Shown piece after piece: positions 1 through 14,439 of a DNA stretch of 64,000 nucleotides. Each line of letters opens with the position of its first letter. The stretch's first letter is position 1. This DNA is from Microbacterium sp. MPKO10 (GTDB lineage Bacteria > Actinomycetota > Actinomycetes > Actinomycetales > Microbacteriaceae): the NCBI RefSeq assembly GCF_026107415.2, contig NZ_JAPCHX010000001.1, forward strand, positions 1 through 64,000, written 5' to 3'. The position numbers and the translations under genes are program-made. The notes beneath the pieces are model-generated. The model was given only the letters and a program-made list of their open reading frames with translations. It made no database searches and was not told the origin of the DNA.

Positions 1-161
1 CTGACATTCGCTATCAATCAATCAAAGGAATCCCAACCCAGACAAAAAGCCCAGGCCGAGGTTCAAAAATTGGCATTTGACATGTGCACGCTATTGAGTT
101 CTCAAGGACCAGACGCATCTGAAGTGATTCCTTGCGGAATCTGCCTCAGAGCAACCTCATT
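1..161 (-). promoter_or_regulatory. rRNA operon leader (partial, 16S gene lies outside window)
   Basis: Read on the minus strand, positions 110-76 carry the element CCTTGAGAACTCAATAGCG followed by TGCACATGTCAAATG. This block is typical of actinobacterial rRNA leaders. It sits downstream of two minus-strand promoters and of a protein gene rather than of another rRNA, so it should be the start of an operon and precede 16S. No mature rRNA sequence is inside the window. An internal 16S-23S spacer is the alternative but fits the context less well. Confidence 0.6.
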
Positions 162-198
162 ACTTTACCACACCCGAACGGAGCCTGACGCCGTCAAA
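162..198 (-). promoter_or_regulatory. rRNA promoter P2 (tentative)
   Basis: A second -10, TAAAGT (167-162), has the same GTAAAGTA context as P1. The -35 is unclear: GTCAGG lies 16 bases upstream, and a better TTTGAC (198-193) is 25 bases upstream, which is too far. Tandem promoters ahead of rRNA operons are usual. Confidence 0.4.
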
Positions 199-384
199 GC
201 CCGGTGAGATCTGTACAGATTCACTGTGCTTCCGACTCACGCAGCCTTTGCGGTTCGGGTGGATTCTCCATCCTAAGCCGTGATTCACGGCTCGACAAGA
301 CTCGAATAGAATCTTGGGAGAGTTTCGCCGATTGAGGCCTGTGAGCTCTTCGGCTCTTCAGCACCTTTGTGGCGACAGATGAAT

Positions 385-413
385 ACTTTACGCAGTCTCC
401 GGGCTCGAGCCAA
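385..413 (-). promoter_or_regulatory. rRNA promoter P1
   Basis: On the minus strand the -35 TTGGCT (413-408) and -10 TAAAGT (390-385) are separated by exactly 17 bases. They lie about 70 bases past the stop of the preceding gene and point at the rRNA leader. Confidence 0.5.
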
Positions 414-482
414 ATCCCACCAGCATCCCGGGCGTGTCGCCTTAAACCGGACAGTTTCGCCGTCCGCGACGACGCCGAACGG

Positions 483-1643
483 TCACCGATACACGGCTTC
501 GCTTTCGTCGCGCTGACGCTCATATTCATCGCGCTCTTCGCGGTTACGGGCTGCAACCTTGCGCCCCCGTGCGGCCGTCCACGCACCGAACCAGATGGGG
601 ATCTCACGACCCAGGAGGAATGCGGCGATGGCGGGCCAGGTCAGCAGGTTGTCCCAGATGAATTCGAGAACACGATTCGAGGGAACGCTCATGGCGTCCT
701 GCACCAAGAGTCCACCGATCCACCCGACATACGCGAACACGGCAACCAACAGTCCACCGAGAATCCACGACCACCACCCGGCACGGTTGACAAGCAGAGC
801 CACGACGATGAGCCCAATGAAGAACATGCCCACGGTGATCAGCAGTGCCGGTGACAGGAGCGTCCCGAGGAGGTCAATCTGTTCTCCTGCGAGAACGTCG
901 AGCAGTGTCAGTACCCCGAACATCGCGGCGGCAAAGAGTACTGCCTGAATTATTCCGATACCGATTCCGGCCCAGCGATTGCCCCGGCGCTTGGGCGCGG
1001 TCGGGAGTTCGACGAGCGGTGGTCCTGCCAGCGGATCGTTCACCGGCGCTGCCTGCGTCGGTGCGGGGGAGCTGCGTGTCGGCTCGGGCCCCGTGAGCAG
1101 ATGCTCTGTTGGCGCGTTGTCCGTGTATGCGTCGGTCACCGCGTGGTCCGACCCCGGTGACGGTGCGGGGCGCGCGGCGGGAGCCTGCGGGTACACGTCG
1201 GTCTCGACCGCGTCGTCCGTATTCGTCGACCGTTCATGGGCTGCGGCCGGCGGTTCGTCCGGCGTCGATTTCGGTCCGCCCGTCAGTGACGTCGCGTACG
1301 GATTCCTGCGGGCGGGCTCCCCGCGATCCGGGTCTCCCCCGGATCGGCTATGGACAGGAGTCGTCGGCGGCTCCGCGCCGTCATGAGAGCTACCGGTCGA
1401 TGCAGGTGGTTCCGGAGCGTTGTCTGACCGATCGGGAATCGGTGGATGCTGGGATTCCGCCGGATCCGGTGCAGGCTCCGACGACCCCGGAGCATCCTCT
1501 GGTGTCCTGGCAGTTTCGGGTGCGTTCGGCGCGTCAGCGGAATCGGAGCGAGACGCGTCGGCCGGTGCCTCCGGGTTCGGAGCCGGGGAATCCTGTCCCT
1601 GCTCACGCGTCGGATCACTCGGATTCGAGTTGGGGTCGCTCAT
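483..1643 (-). CDS. Proline/serine-rich membrane protein of unknown function
   Basis: 386 residues. I chose the ATG at 1643 because GAGGAGG lies 5 bases upstream; an in-frame start nine codons earlier has no such site. Residues 1 to about 220 are rich in Pro, Ser, Asp, Glu and Ala and look disordered and cytoplasmic. They are followed by about four hydrophobic segments and a short Arg/Glu-rich C-terminal tail. I do not recognise a family; Microbacteriaceae encode many membrane proteins with long low-complexity N-termini. It lies between a second membrane-anchored protein and the rRNA promoters, all on the minus strand. The function is unknown. Confidence 0.75.
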   Translation of the reverse strand: MSDPNSNPSDPTREQGQDSPAPNPEAPADASRSDSADAPNAPETARTPEDAPGSSEPAPDPAESQHPPIPDRSDNAPEPPASTGSSHDGAEPPTTPVHSRSGGDPDRGEPARRNPYATSLTGGPKSTPDEPPAAAHERSTNTDDAVETDVYPQAPAARPAPSPGSDHAVTDAYTDNAPTEHLLTGPEPTRSSPAPTQAAPVNDPLAGPPLVELPTAPKRRGNRWAGIGIGIIQAVLFAAAMFGVLTLLDVLAGEQIDLLGTLLSPALLITVGMFFIGLIVVALLVNRAGWWSWILGGLLVAVFAYVGWIGGLLVQDAMSVPSNRVLEFIWDNLLTWPAIAAFLLGREIPIWFGAWTAARGRKVAARNREERDEYERQRDESEAVYR

Positions 1644-1745
1644 GGCAGCCTCCTCGGCGGTCACGTCCAATTGCGGTCACTCTACTGCGAGCCAGGCGGA
1701 CCGAAGCAGCTGCCTGGGCGTGTCGGTGCTATCAAGAGCCGATGC

Positions 1746-2405
1746 TCAGGCAGCATCCTCCGACCCGGGCCAGATTGTCTCAACGATGTCTGGCGTGTAG
1801 CCGTTGGGAGCGAAGTTCACCCACGACGTGGCGACCCACAGCCCCTCGCGGAAGAAGTGGGATTCTCCGACGTGCCCTCCACCATCGGCGAACGAGATGA
1901 TGCATCGGGTCCCGCCGAGTTCGTCGTGGCAGTCATACCCCTGAGCATCCATCCTCGCGCGAACCGAGTCCTGCGTACCGGCATCGATTCTCGTGATGCT
2001 CGTCGTGAGTCCGTAATCGCCAGCGTAGCCCCAGCTGCAATTCAGATGATTCGTTCCGGCGATCACAGCAGCCAGTTCCTCGTCTTTGCTGCCTACGTTG
2101 TCGGCGACGGACGGGTCGTTCAGCGGCATCCCCGTGCCTGTGAGGTAGTCATACATCTCGGCAGAGTAGATCTCGTCGCACGACGTCGGATTGGGACCAG
2201 CCGGTGCGGGCTGGGGCTGATTCTGAGGAAGCGGCCTGTCCGGTTCGGGAGTTGAGGACTGCGCAACCGGCGCCTCAGTGCCTGAGTTAGCAGACACCAG
2301 AGAGGAGACGAGTGCTCCGCTGGCCACGACGAGGACGGCGATCACGATAGTGGCCACGATGAACCACCGACGTGCCGTTGTGCGTCCACCACCTTGGTCA
2401 GTCAT
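1746..2405 (-). CDS. Single-pass membrane-anchored protein of unknown function
   Basis: 219 residues. The ATG at 2405 has GAGGAG 7 bases upstream, whereas the longer frame has none. A short Arg-containing N-terminus precedes one hydrophobic helix (roughly residues 13-36), then a Pro/Gln/Glu-rich linker. The outer domain of about 145 residues has four cysteines (in the contexts SCDE, NCSW, YDCH and TRCI), which suggests two disulfides and an extracytoplasmic location. It is not a lipoprotein, since there is no lipobox. It reads in the same direction as the next membrane protein 100 bases downstream and may be cotranscribed with it. No family is recognised. Confidence 0.75.
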   Translation of the reverse strand: MTDQGGGRTTARRWFIVATIVIAVLVVASGALVSSLVSANSGTEAPVAQSSTPEPDRPLPQNQPQPAPAGPNPTSCDEIYSAEMYDYLTGTGMPLNDPSVADNVGSKDEELAAVIAGTNHLNCSWGYAGDYGLTTSITRIDAGTQDSVRARMDAQGYDCHDELGGTRCIISFADGGGHVGESHFFREGLWVATSWVNFAPNGYTPDIVETIWPGSEDAA

Positions 2406-2493
2406 GACTTGTCTCCTCGTCCACACCGATCCTATAACCCGCAGACGGACCGTCAGCCCCCGCGTTCGCGGGGCGATGCCCTGCACCATCAGC

Positions 2494-2526
2494 AAAGCGG
2501 AGGGCCCCACAGGGACCCTCCGCTTT
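2494..2526 (-). terminator. Terminator after rpoC
   Basis: A perfect 11-bp stem (AAAGCGGAGGG with CCCTCCGCTTT) and an 11-base loop lie 12 bases beyond the rpoC stop. The U-tract is short, only the three bases closing the stem. Confidence 0.75.
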
Positions 2527-2537
2527 GGTGTGGGCTG

Positions 2538-6419
<3,882 letters not shown>

Positions 6420-6463
6420 TTTCTCTCCTGAAATTCTCTGAAGTTTCTACAGTGGCCAGGCGC

Positions 6464-9955
<3,492 letters not shown>

Positions 9956-10111
9956 GGGATATAACCTCCGTGGGCCCCGTCGGGCCAAGTTACTGTTAGT
10001 AATGGAGTACTCGCCTCACGCCATGTGAAGTCGTGCGTCATGCGAAACACGATGCACTGGGCCGACCGCAATATGAAGGCATGGTAGAACGTCGAGGGAG
10101 CGCAAAGATCA

Positions 10112-10140
10112 AGTGTATGCCGTTTGACGCGCCGTGTCCA
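10112..10140 (-). promoter_or_regulatory. rpoBC promoter
   Basis: On the minus strand, TGGACA (10140-10135) and TACACT (10117-10112) are 17 bases apart. Transcription should start near 10105, leaving a leader of about 150 bases before the rpoB TTG. Confidence 0.6.
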
Positions 10141-10219
10141 CTGTGGTTCTTGACGATCGGCAATCTCTCAGGTATAAACAGGGCGCTCGCCCGGCAGCAT
10201 CCGGATTTCTTCGGCGTCA

Positions 10220-10693
10220 TCACGCGCCCGGGACGACAGTCAACGGCCCCTCCTCCGGCGTCGGGACCTCGAATCCGTCGAAGAAACGGGCTGCGGTATC
10301 GGCGCTCAGCATGACATCGTTAGGGCCCGAACCGCGTCGCTCGCTGACACGCCGCAGTGCGACGTCTCGCGGCGTGTCCACATAGACGGTCTCGGGGACG
10401 ATGCCATAGGGCGCGACGAACGCGCGGTAGGCATCGCGAACCGCCCGCGTCGAGAACGAGAAGTCAAGGACCACGTCGTGGTTCGCGATGAGAAGTTCGG
10501 CGAGCCGCTCTCGCAGAAGTGCGTCGATCTCATCAGCATCCTGAACCGAAATCGGATGAGAGCGGAAACCACGCTTCCACGCCTCGTCGTCGATCGACAG
10601 ACGCGTGAAGGAGTCGGTCTCGACAAGACGCATCGCCACCGCGGTCTTGCCTGACCCGGCGGGCCCGCACATGAATACAACGCGACTCACCAT
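10220..10693 (-). CDS. Small P-loop ATPase/kinase-like protein
   Basis: 157 residues starting MVSRVVFMCG. The Walker A motif GPAGSGKT lies within the first 20 residues, and LDFSFSTR around residue 80 could be the second acidic strand. A lid-like Arg-rich segment follows (TPRDVALRRVSERR). The size and layout match the AAA_33 group of small kinases and zeta-toxin/chloramphenicol-phosphotransferase-like proteins that phosphorylate small molecules; the substrate cannot be read from the sequence. The start is uncertain because no clear ribosome site precedes any candidate; I chose the ATG that leaves a normal N-terminal beta strand before Walker A. It lies downstream of pxpC on the same strand (120 bases) and may be the last gene of that unit. 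Confidence 0.75.
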   Translation of the reverse strand: MVSRVVFMCGPAGSGKTAVAMRLVETDSFTRLSIDDEAWKRGFRSHPISVQDADEIDALLRERLAELLIANHDVVLDFSFSTRAVRDAYRAFVAPYGIVPETVYVDTPRDVALRRVSERRGSGPNDVMLSADTAARFFDGFEVPTPEEGPLTVVPGA

Positions 10694-10813
10694 CTGATGC
10701 TCAACCCGCGGGATCACGCGCGACACCACTCTCGCCCGCGGCAATGTGGTCGCGGATGCGCCGAGGGCCGACCTCTGCCAGAGAACACGGACGTGACGGA
10801 ACAACACGGCGCC

Positions 10814-11671
10814 TTACGCATGACGGAACTCGACAGCCTGCCCCGGGCGCACCTGAGCGAAAACATCAAGATCTTCGCTCGCGACCACGGCGAGCACCGG
10901 GTAGCCGCCCGTCACCGGATGATCGGCCAACAGCACAGTGGGCTGCCCGGACGGCGGAACCTGGATGCTGCCAGCCACCATGCCCTCGCTCGGCAGCTCA
11001 TCGCCGGCGTCGCGCATGAGCGGGTCGCCCGTCAGCCGCGCGCCGACCCGGTTGGACGCTGCACCCACCAGCCACGTGGTGTCGAAGAACGCCTCGAGCG
11101 CAGCATCCGGAAACCAGTCGTCGCGCGGGCCTCGCGTGACCGCCACCTCGACGCGTCCATCTGTTGGTGGACTCCACGGTGCGATCTCCAGCGCTGGAAT
11201 CGGCGCCGGCGGGATGCTGCCGACACGCACCTCGTCTCCGGCAGCCAACGGCTCCGGGCCGAGACCGGAGAGCACATCGTGCGAACGAGACCCGAGCACG
11301 ACATCTGCATCGACGCCGCCGCGAACGGCGAGGTAGGCGCGCAGGCCGTGCTCGGCGGCGGCCACCCTCAGTGCCTGCCCCGCGCGCACGCGCACAGCTT
11401 CGTTGGGGTCGGCCGGTTCGCCGTTCACCGTGATCGGACACCACGCCCCCGTGACGGCGACCCACACGTCGGCATCCGTGCGCGCCTCGAAGCCGCCGAC
11501 CGTGATCTCGAGCGCCGCCGCCCCCTCGTCGTTGCCGAGGAGCCGGTTCGCAAGCGTCAGCGCACCGCGGTCGAGGGCGCCCGAATGCGGCACCCCAATG
11601 TGCGCGAAGCCCGGGCGGCCGAGGTCCTGCACCGTCGTGAACGGACCGGCCTCCAGAACAGTGAGGGTCAT
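10814..11671 (-). CDS. pxpC: 5-oxoprolinase subunit C (biotin-dependent carboxyltransferase family)
   Basis: 285 residues, KipA/PxpC family. With PxpA and PxpB it forms the bacterial ATP-dependent 5-oxoprolinase that opens 5-oxoproline (pyroglutamate) to glutamate. The N-terminus (LTVLEAGPFTTVQDLGRPGF) and the GVPHSGALDRGALTLANRLLGN block are family signatures. ATG at 11671 with GGGAGG 4 bases upstream; the reading frame overlaps the pxpB stop by 4 bases (ATGA), which points to translational coupling. The order on the minus strand is pxpA, pxpB, pxpC. Confidence 0.93.
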   Translation of the reverse strand: MTLTVLEAGPFTTVQDLGRPGFAHIGVPHSGALDRGALTLANRLLGNDEGAAALEITVGGFEARTDADVWVAVTGAWCPITVNGEPADPNEAVRVRAGQALRVAAAEHGLRAYLAVRGGVDADVVLGSRSHDVLSGLGPEPLAAGDEVRVGSIPPAPIPALEIAPWSPPTDGRVEVAVTRGPRDDWFPDAALEAFFDTTWLVGAASNRVGARLTGDPLMRDAGDELPSEGMVAGSIQVPPSGQPTVLLADHPVTGGYPVLAVVASEDLDVFAQVRPGQAVEFRHA

Positions 11672-12294
11672 CGTGCCTCCCGAAAGACAACGCGCGCACC
11701 CGGTTCGAGCAGGGCCGGATGCTCGCGCTCGACGTTCCACAGGTCGGCATCTGTGCGGCCGATCAGCTGCCAGCCTCCGGGCGACGACCGCGGATAGACG
11801 CCGGAGAACGCCCCGGCGAGGCCGACAGAGCCGAGGGGAACGGCCGTGCGCGGAGTCTCGCGCCGCGGAACGGCGAGCCGCTCATGATCGGTGACCAGAT
11901 AGGCGAACCCCGGGGCGAAGCCGCCAAATGCGACGCGCCACGTCGACCCGGTGTGGCACGCGATCACGTCGCGCTCGCTGAGACCCGTGTGCCGGGCAAC
12001 CTCCGCGAGGTCGGCACCGTCATACTGCACATCGATCGGCACCGGCGGGCCGTCCTCGGTGGCGGAAGGCGGCACGGGAACAGCATCCTCCAGCCAGCGG
12101 CGCACCGCGGCCACACCGCTCGGGCGCGCAACGGTGACCAGGATCGTGCGCGCGGCAGGCACGACGTCGACAACGGCATCCGGGCGCCGGGCGAGTCCGC
12201 GATGCAGCGCCATCACCTCGTCGAGCGACGAGCAGTCCACCAGCAGCGCACGGTCGCCGACAGGCCGGATGCTGCGACGCTGCGCCGTACTCAT
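11668..12294 (-). CDS. pxpB: 5-oxoprolinase subunit B (KipI-like)
   Basis: 208 residues starting MSTAQRRSIRPVGDRALLVD, the usual PxpB/KipI start. The C-terminal block FGGFAPGFAYL, then PRRETPRTAVPLGSVGLAG, and SPGGWQLIGRTD are diagnostic. It works with PxpA and PxpC; in Bacillus the homologue KipI also inhibits the KinA kinase, but nothing here suggests that role. The frame stays open upstream through the tandem repeat at 12455-12544, which would add a repetitive Pro-Thr-Val-Pro-Ala-Glu tail at the N-terminus. I reject that extension because the family starts at this ATG. Confidence 0.92.
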   Translation of the reverse strand: MSTAQRRSIRPVGDRALLVDCSSLDEVMALHRGLARRPDAVVDVVPAARTILVTVARPSGVAAVRRWLEDAVPVPPSATEDGPPVPIDVQYDGADLAEVARHTGLSERDVIACHTGSTWRVAFGGFAPGFAYLVTDHERLAVPRRETPRTAVPLGSVGLAGAFSGVYPRSSPGGWQLIGRTDADLWNVEREHPALLEPGARVVFREAR

Positions 12295-12454
12295 GACACC
12301 ACCGCCGGTGTTGCGCGGTCCGCCGCGTAGATGCTGCGACGTCGTACTCTGCTCATCGCGACACAACCCCCATCGCGACACCGAGCAGACGGAGTTCCCG
12401 ACGCCGACGGGGCCGTCGCTCCGATGCCCCTGATGCGAGACCAGCCGCATGAAT

Positions 12455-12544
12455 GCTGCGGGCACTGTAGGTTCTGCGGGCACTGTAGGTTCTGCGGGCA
12501 CTGTAGGTTCTGCGGGCACTGTGGGCGCTGCGCGCACTGTAGGC
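12455..12544. repeat. 18-bp tandem repeat, five copies
   Basis: Five consecutive copies of an 18-base unit (TCTGCGGGCACTGTAGGT and close variants) start at 12455, 12473, 12491, 12509 and 12527, with a partial sixth to about 12553. Copies 2 and 3 are identical; the others differ by one to three bases. It fills part of the 270-base gap between pxpA and pxpB. The unit is a multiple of three, so it does not close the minus-strand frame. Confidence 0.9.
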
Positions 12545-12564
12545 GCTGCGGGACGTCGTTGCTC

Positions 12565-13317
12565 TCACAGGCTCACCGCCTCGATCGCAATGCCGTCACG
12601 CTCGAGTGCCGCACGGACATCGGCCGCCATCTGCACGGCGCCCGGCGTATCGCCGTGCACGCACAACGAGTCGACGTCGAGACGTACGCGCTCTCCCGTC
12701 GCCGCGATGACCTCGTGCTCGGCCACGATGGCGACGGCGCGTTCTGCGACAGCATCCGGAGCCAGCAGCGCTCCCGGGTCGTTGCGCGGCACGAGCGTGC
12801 CGTCCGCGCGGTACCCGCGGTCGACGAATGCCTCCCTGATGAACCGCAGACCATGGGCGGATGCTGCGTCAGCGATGCGCGAGTCGGGCAGCCCCATGAT
12901 CGGAAGCGCACAGCTTCTGGCGACGGCCTCGGCGACAGCGTCGGCACGCTCCGGGTCGCGCGCGATGCGGTTGTAGAGGGCGCCGTGCGGCTTCACATAG
13001 CGGACGGCTGTGCCGGCAGCATCCGCGATCGTGTTCAACGTTTCGATCTGCTCGACGACATGGCTGACCAGCGTCGCCCGGTCGATCTCACTGTCGACGC
13101 GGCCGAAATTCTCACGGTCGCGATACGAGACATGGGCGCCGACCACGACGTTGTGCCGAACCGCGAGTTCGCACGAGCGGCGCATGCTGTCGGCATCACC
13201 CGCGTGAAAGCCGCACGCGACGTTGGCACTCGAGATGTGCGCGAACATGGCGGCATCGTCTGCCGTCGGCTGCCCGTCGACGGTCTCACCGAGGTCGCAG
13301 TTGAGATCGATGCGCAC
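12565..13317 (-). CDS. pxpA: 5-oxoprolinase subunit A (LamB/YcsF family)
   Basis: 250 residues, full length. GTG start at 13317. The N-terminus MRIDLNCDLGE, the ANVACGFHAGDA motif near residue 32 and the VKPHGALYN motif near residue 108 are the family hallmarks. It forms the hydrolytic subunit of 5-oxoprolinase with PxpB and PxpC downstream. It is the first gene of the unit; the upstream region carries a long dyad (13391-13456). The ribosome site is weak. Confidence 0.95.
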   Translation of the reverse strand: MRIDLNCDLGETVDGQPTADDAAMFAHISSANVACGFHAGDADSMRRSCELAVRHNVVVGAHVSYRDRENFGRVDSEIDRATLVSHVVEQIETLNTIADAAGTAVRYVKPHGALYNRIARDPERADAVAEAVARSCALPIMGLPDSRIADAASAHGLRFIREAFVDRGYRADGTLVPRNDPGALLAPDAVAERAVAIVAEHEVIAATGERVRLDVDSLCVHGDTPGAVQMAADVRAALERDGIAIEAVSL

Positions 13318-13390
13318 GGTTCCAGGCTACCGCGGGGCGCGGTGTCGCGGATGGTGCATGGGGAGCCTCGCGGCAGGAACTCGCTGCGCA

Positions 13391-13456
13391 TTTTCTGTCC
13401 TGTGCGGAAAATTTGTGCTTCCGCGGAAGGACATATTTTCCGTAAGTGACAGGAAA
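13391..13456. repeat. 66-bp imperfect palindrome in the pxpA upstream region
   Basis: The segment is symmetric about position 13423/13424. The centre is the perfect 12-base palindrome CTTCCGCGGAAG (13418-13429). GCGGAAAAT (13404-13412) mirrors ATTTTCCGT (13435-13443), and TTTTCTGTCCTGT (13391-13403) mirrors AAGTGACAGGAAA (13444-13456) with a few mismatches. It lies between the divergent pxpA and 13588 genes and could be a compound operator or a cruciform. Confidence 0.85.
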
Positions 13457-13490
13457 TGCCGAGGCATCGGCACGGCGGCCCTCGGGATAG

Positions 13491-13590
13491 AGCACCCCGC
13501 AGACGCACGGGACGGAGTGCACCGTAGACCCACGGGACAAAGCACACCGCAGACCCACGAGGCAGAGTGCGCCGTAGACTCACGAGTGTG
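13491..13590. repeat. 25-bp tandem repeat, four copies, ending at a start codon
   Basis: Four imperfect 25-base units start at 13491, 13516, 13541 and 13566. Each has the core CCGYAGACNCACG. The last copy supplies TAGACT (13575-13580) 7 bases before the GTG at 13588, which would serve as a -10 element for a leaderless transcript. Confidence 0.85.
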
Positions 13591-14439
13591 AGCGAGAGTT
13601 CTTCCATCGTGTTGTCGGGCAGTGGCCTGACAGCATCCATCGAGCCGGATTCCTTCGTGGACGGCGCCTTTCAGCTCATCGTCGACGGCACGCCGCAGTC
13701 GCACGTCAATATGCGCGATCCGCGCGAGCTGTTCTTCGAATATGTGCGCCGCATCGGGCACGTCGTCGACCTCGTCCGCCCGCCCGGCTCACCGATCACC
13801 GCCGTGCACCTCGGCGCCGGCGCGCTCACGCTCCCCCGCTACGTCGATGCGACACGACCTGGGTCTCGGCAGCAGGTGATCGAGCTGCAGCGCGACCTCG
13901 TCGATTTCGTTCGCGAGCAGCTGCCCTGGCCAAAACGTGCACAGATCCGCGTGCGCTACGGAGATGCTCGCGAGGTTCTCGGCAAGCTACCCGCGGGGTT
14001 GCACGGCACCGTCGACTTGGTGATCAGCGACATTTTCAGCGGATCGCAGACACCGGCTCACGTGACGAGCACCGAATTCTATGCGATGGCGAAGTCGTTG
14101 CTGAGCGATGACGGCATCCTCGCCGTGAACGTCGCCGACGGCCCAGGTCTCGCGTTTGCACGCAGCCAGGCAGCAACATTGAGCGCCGTGTTCGGCGAGG
14201 TGGCGGCGTTTGCCGATACTCAGATTCTCAAGGGACGTCGGTTCGGCAACGTCGTGCTTATCGCGTCGCGGGCCCTTCTGCCTCTCGACATGGTGCCGCG
14301 GCTGCTGGCCGGCGGACCGTACCCCGCCAAGCTGGTGGCCGGCCGCGAACTGCGCGACTTCATCGCCGGTGCCCGCGCCGTGACCGACGCCGAGGCGATT
14401 CCCTCCCCCGCGCCGTCCCGAAACGTCTTCGACATGTGA
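13588..14439 (+). CDS. Spermidine-synthase-like (class I methyltransferase fold) protein
   Basis: 283 residues from GTG at 13588 (an in-frame GTG seven codons earlier is possible). The Rossmann nucleotide-binding motif is seen as AVHLGAGALTLPRY, followed by the acidic strand end QVIELQRDL, a second motif VRYGDAREVLGKL, and DLVISDIFSGSQTPAH, matching the spermidine synthase catalytic region. Such short actinobacterial homologues are usually annotated as spermidine synthase or fused-MFS relatives, but aminopropyl transfer has not been shown and no AdoMetDC gene is nearby. The stop overlaps the next gene by 4 bases. There is no ribosome site; the TAGACT element 7 bases upstream suggests leaderless translation. 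Confidence 0.8.
   Translation: MSESSSIVLSGSGLTASIEPDSFVDGAFQLIVDGTPQSHVNMRDPRELFFEYVRRIGHVVDLVRPPGSPITAVHLGAGALTLPRYVDATRPGSRQQVIELQRDLVDFVREQLPWPKRAQIRVRYGDAREVLGKLPAGLHGTVDLVISDIFSGSQTPAHVTSTEFYAMAKSLLSDDGILAVNVADGPGLAFARSQAATLSAVFGEVAAFADTQILKGRRFGNVVLIASRALLPLDMVPRLLAGGPYPAKLVAGRELRDFIAGARAVTDAEAIPSPAPSRNVFDM

Noticed and set aside
221-607. Minus-strand frame over the rRNA promoters
   Set aside because: It overlaps both the promoters and the end of the membrane protein gene, and has no ribosome site.
12295-12537. N-terminal extension of pxpB through the 18-bp repeats
   Set aside because: The frame is open but the extension is repetitive, lacks a ribosome site and is foreign to the family, which starts at 12294.
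12455-12544. CRISPR-like array
   Set aside because: Units are contiguous with no spacers; the same holds for the arrays at 13491, 43784 and 44116.
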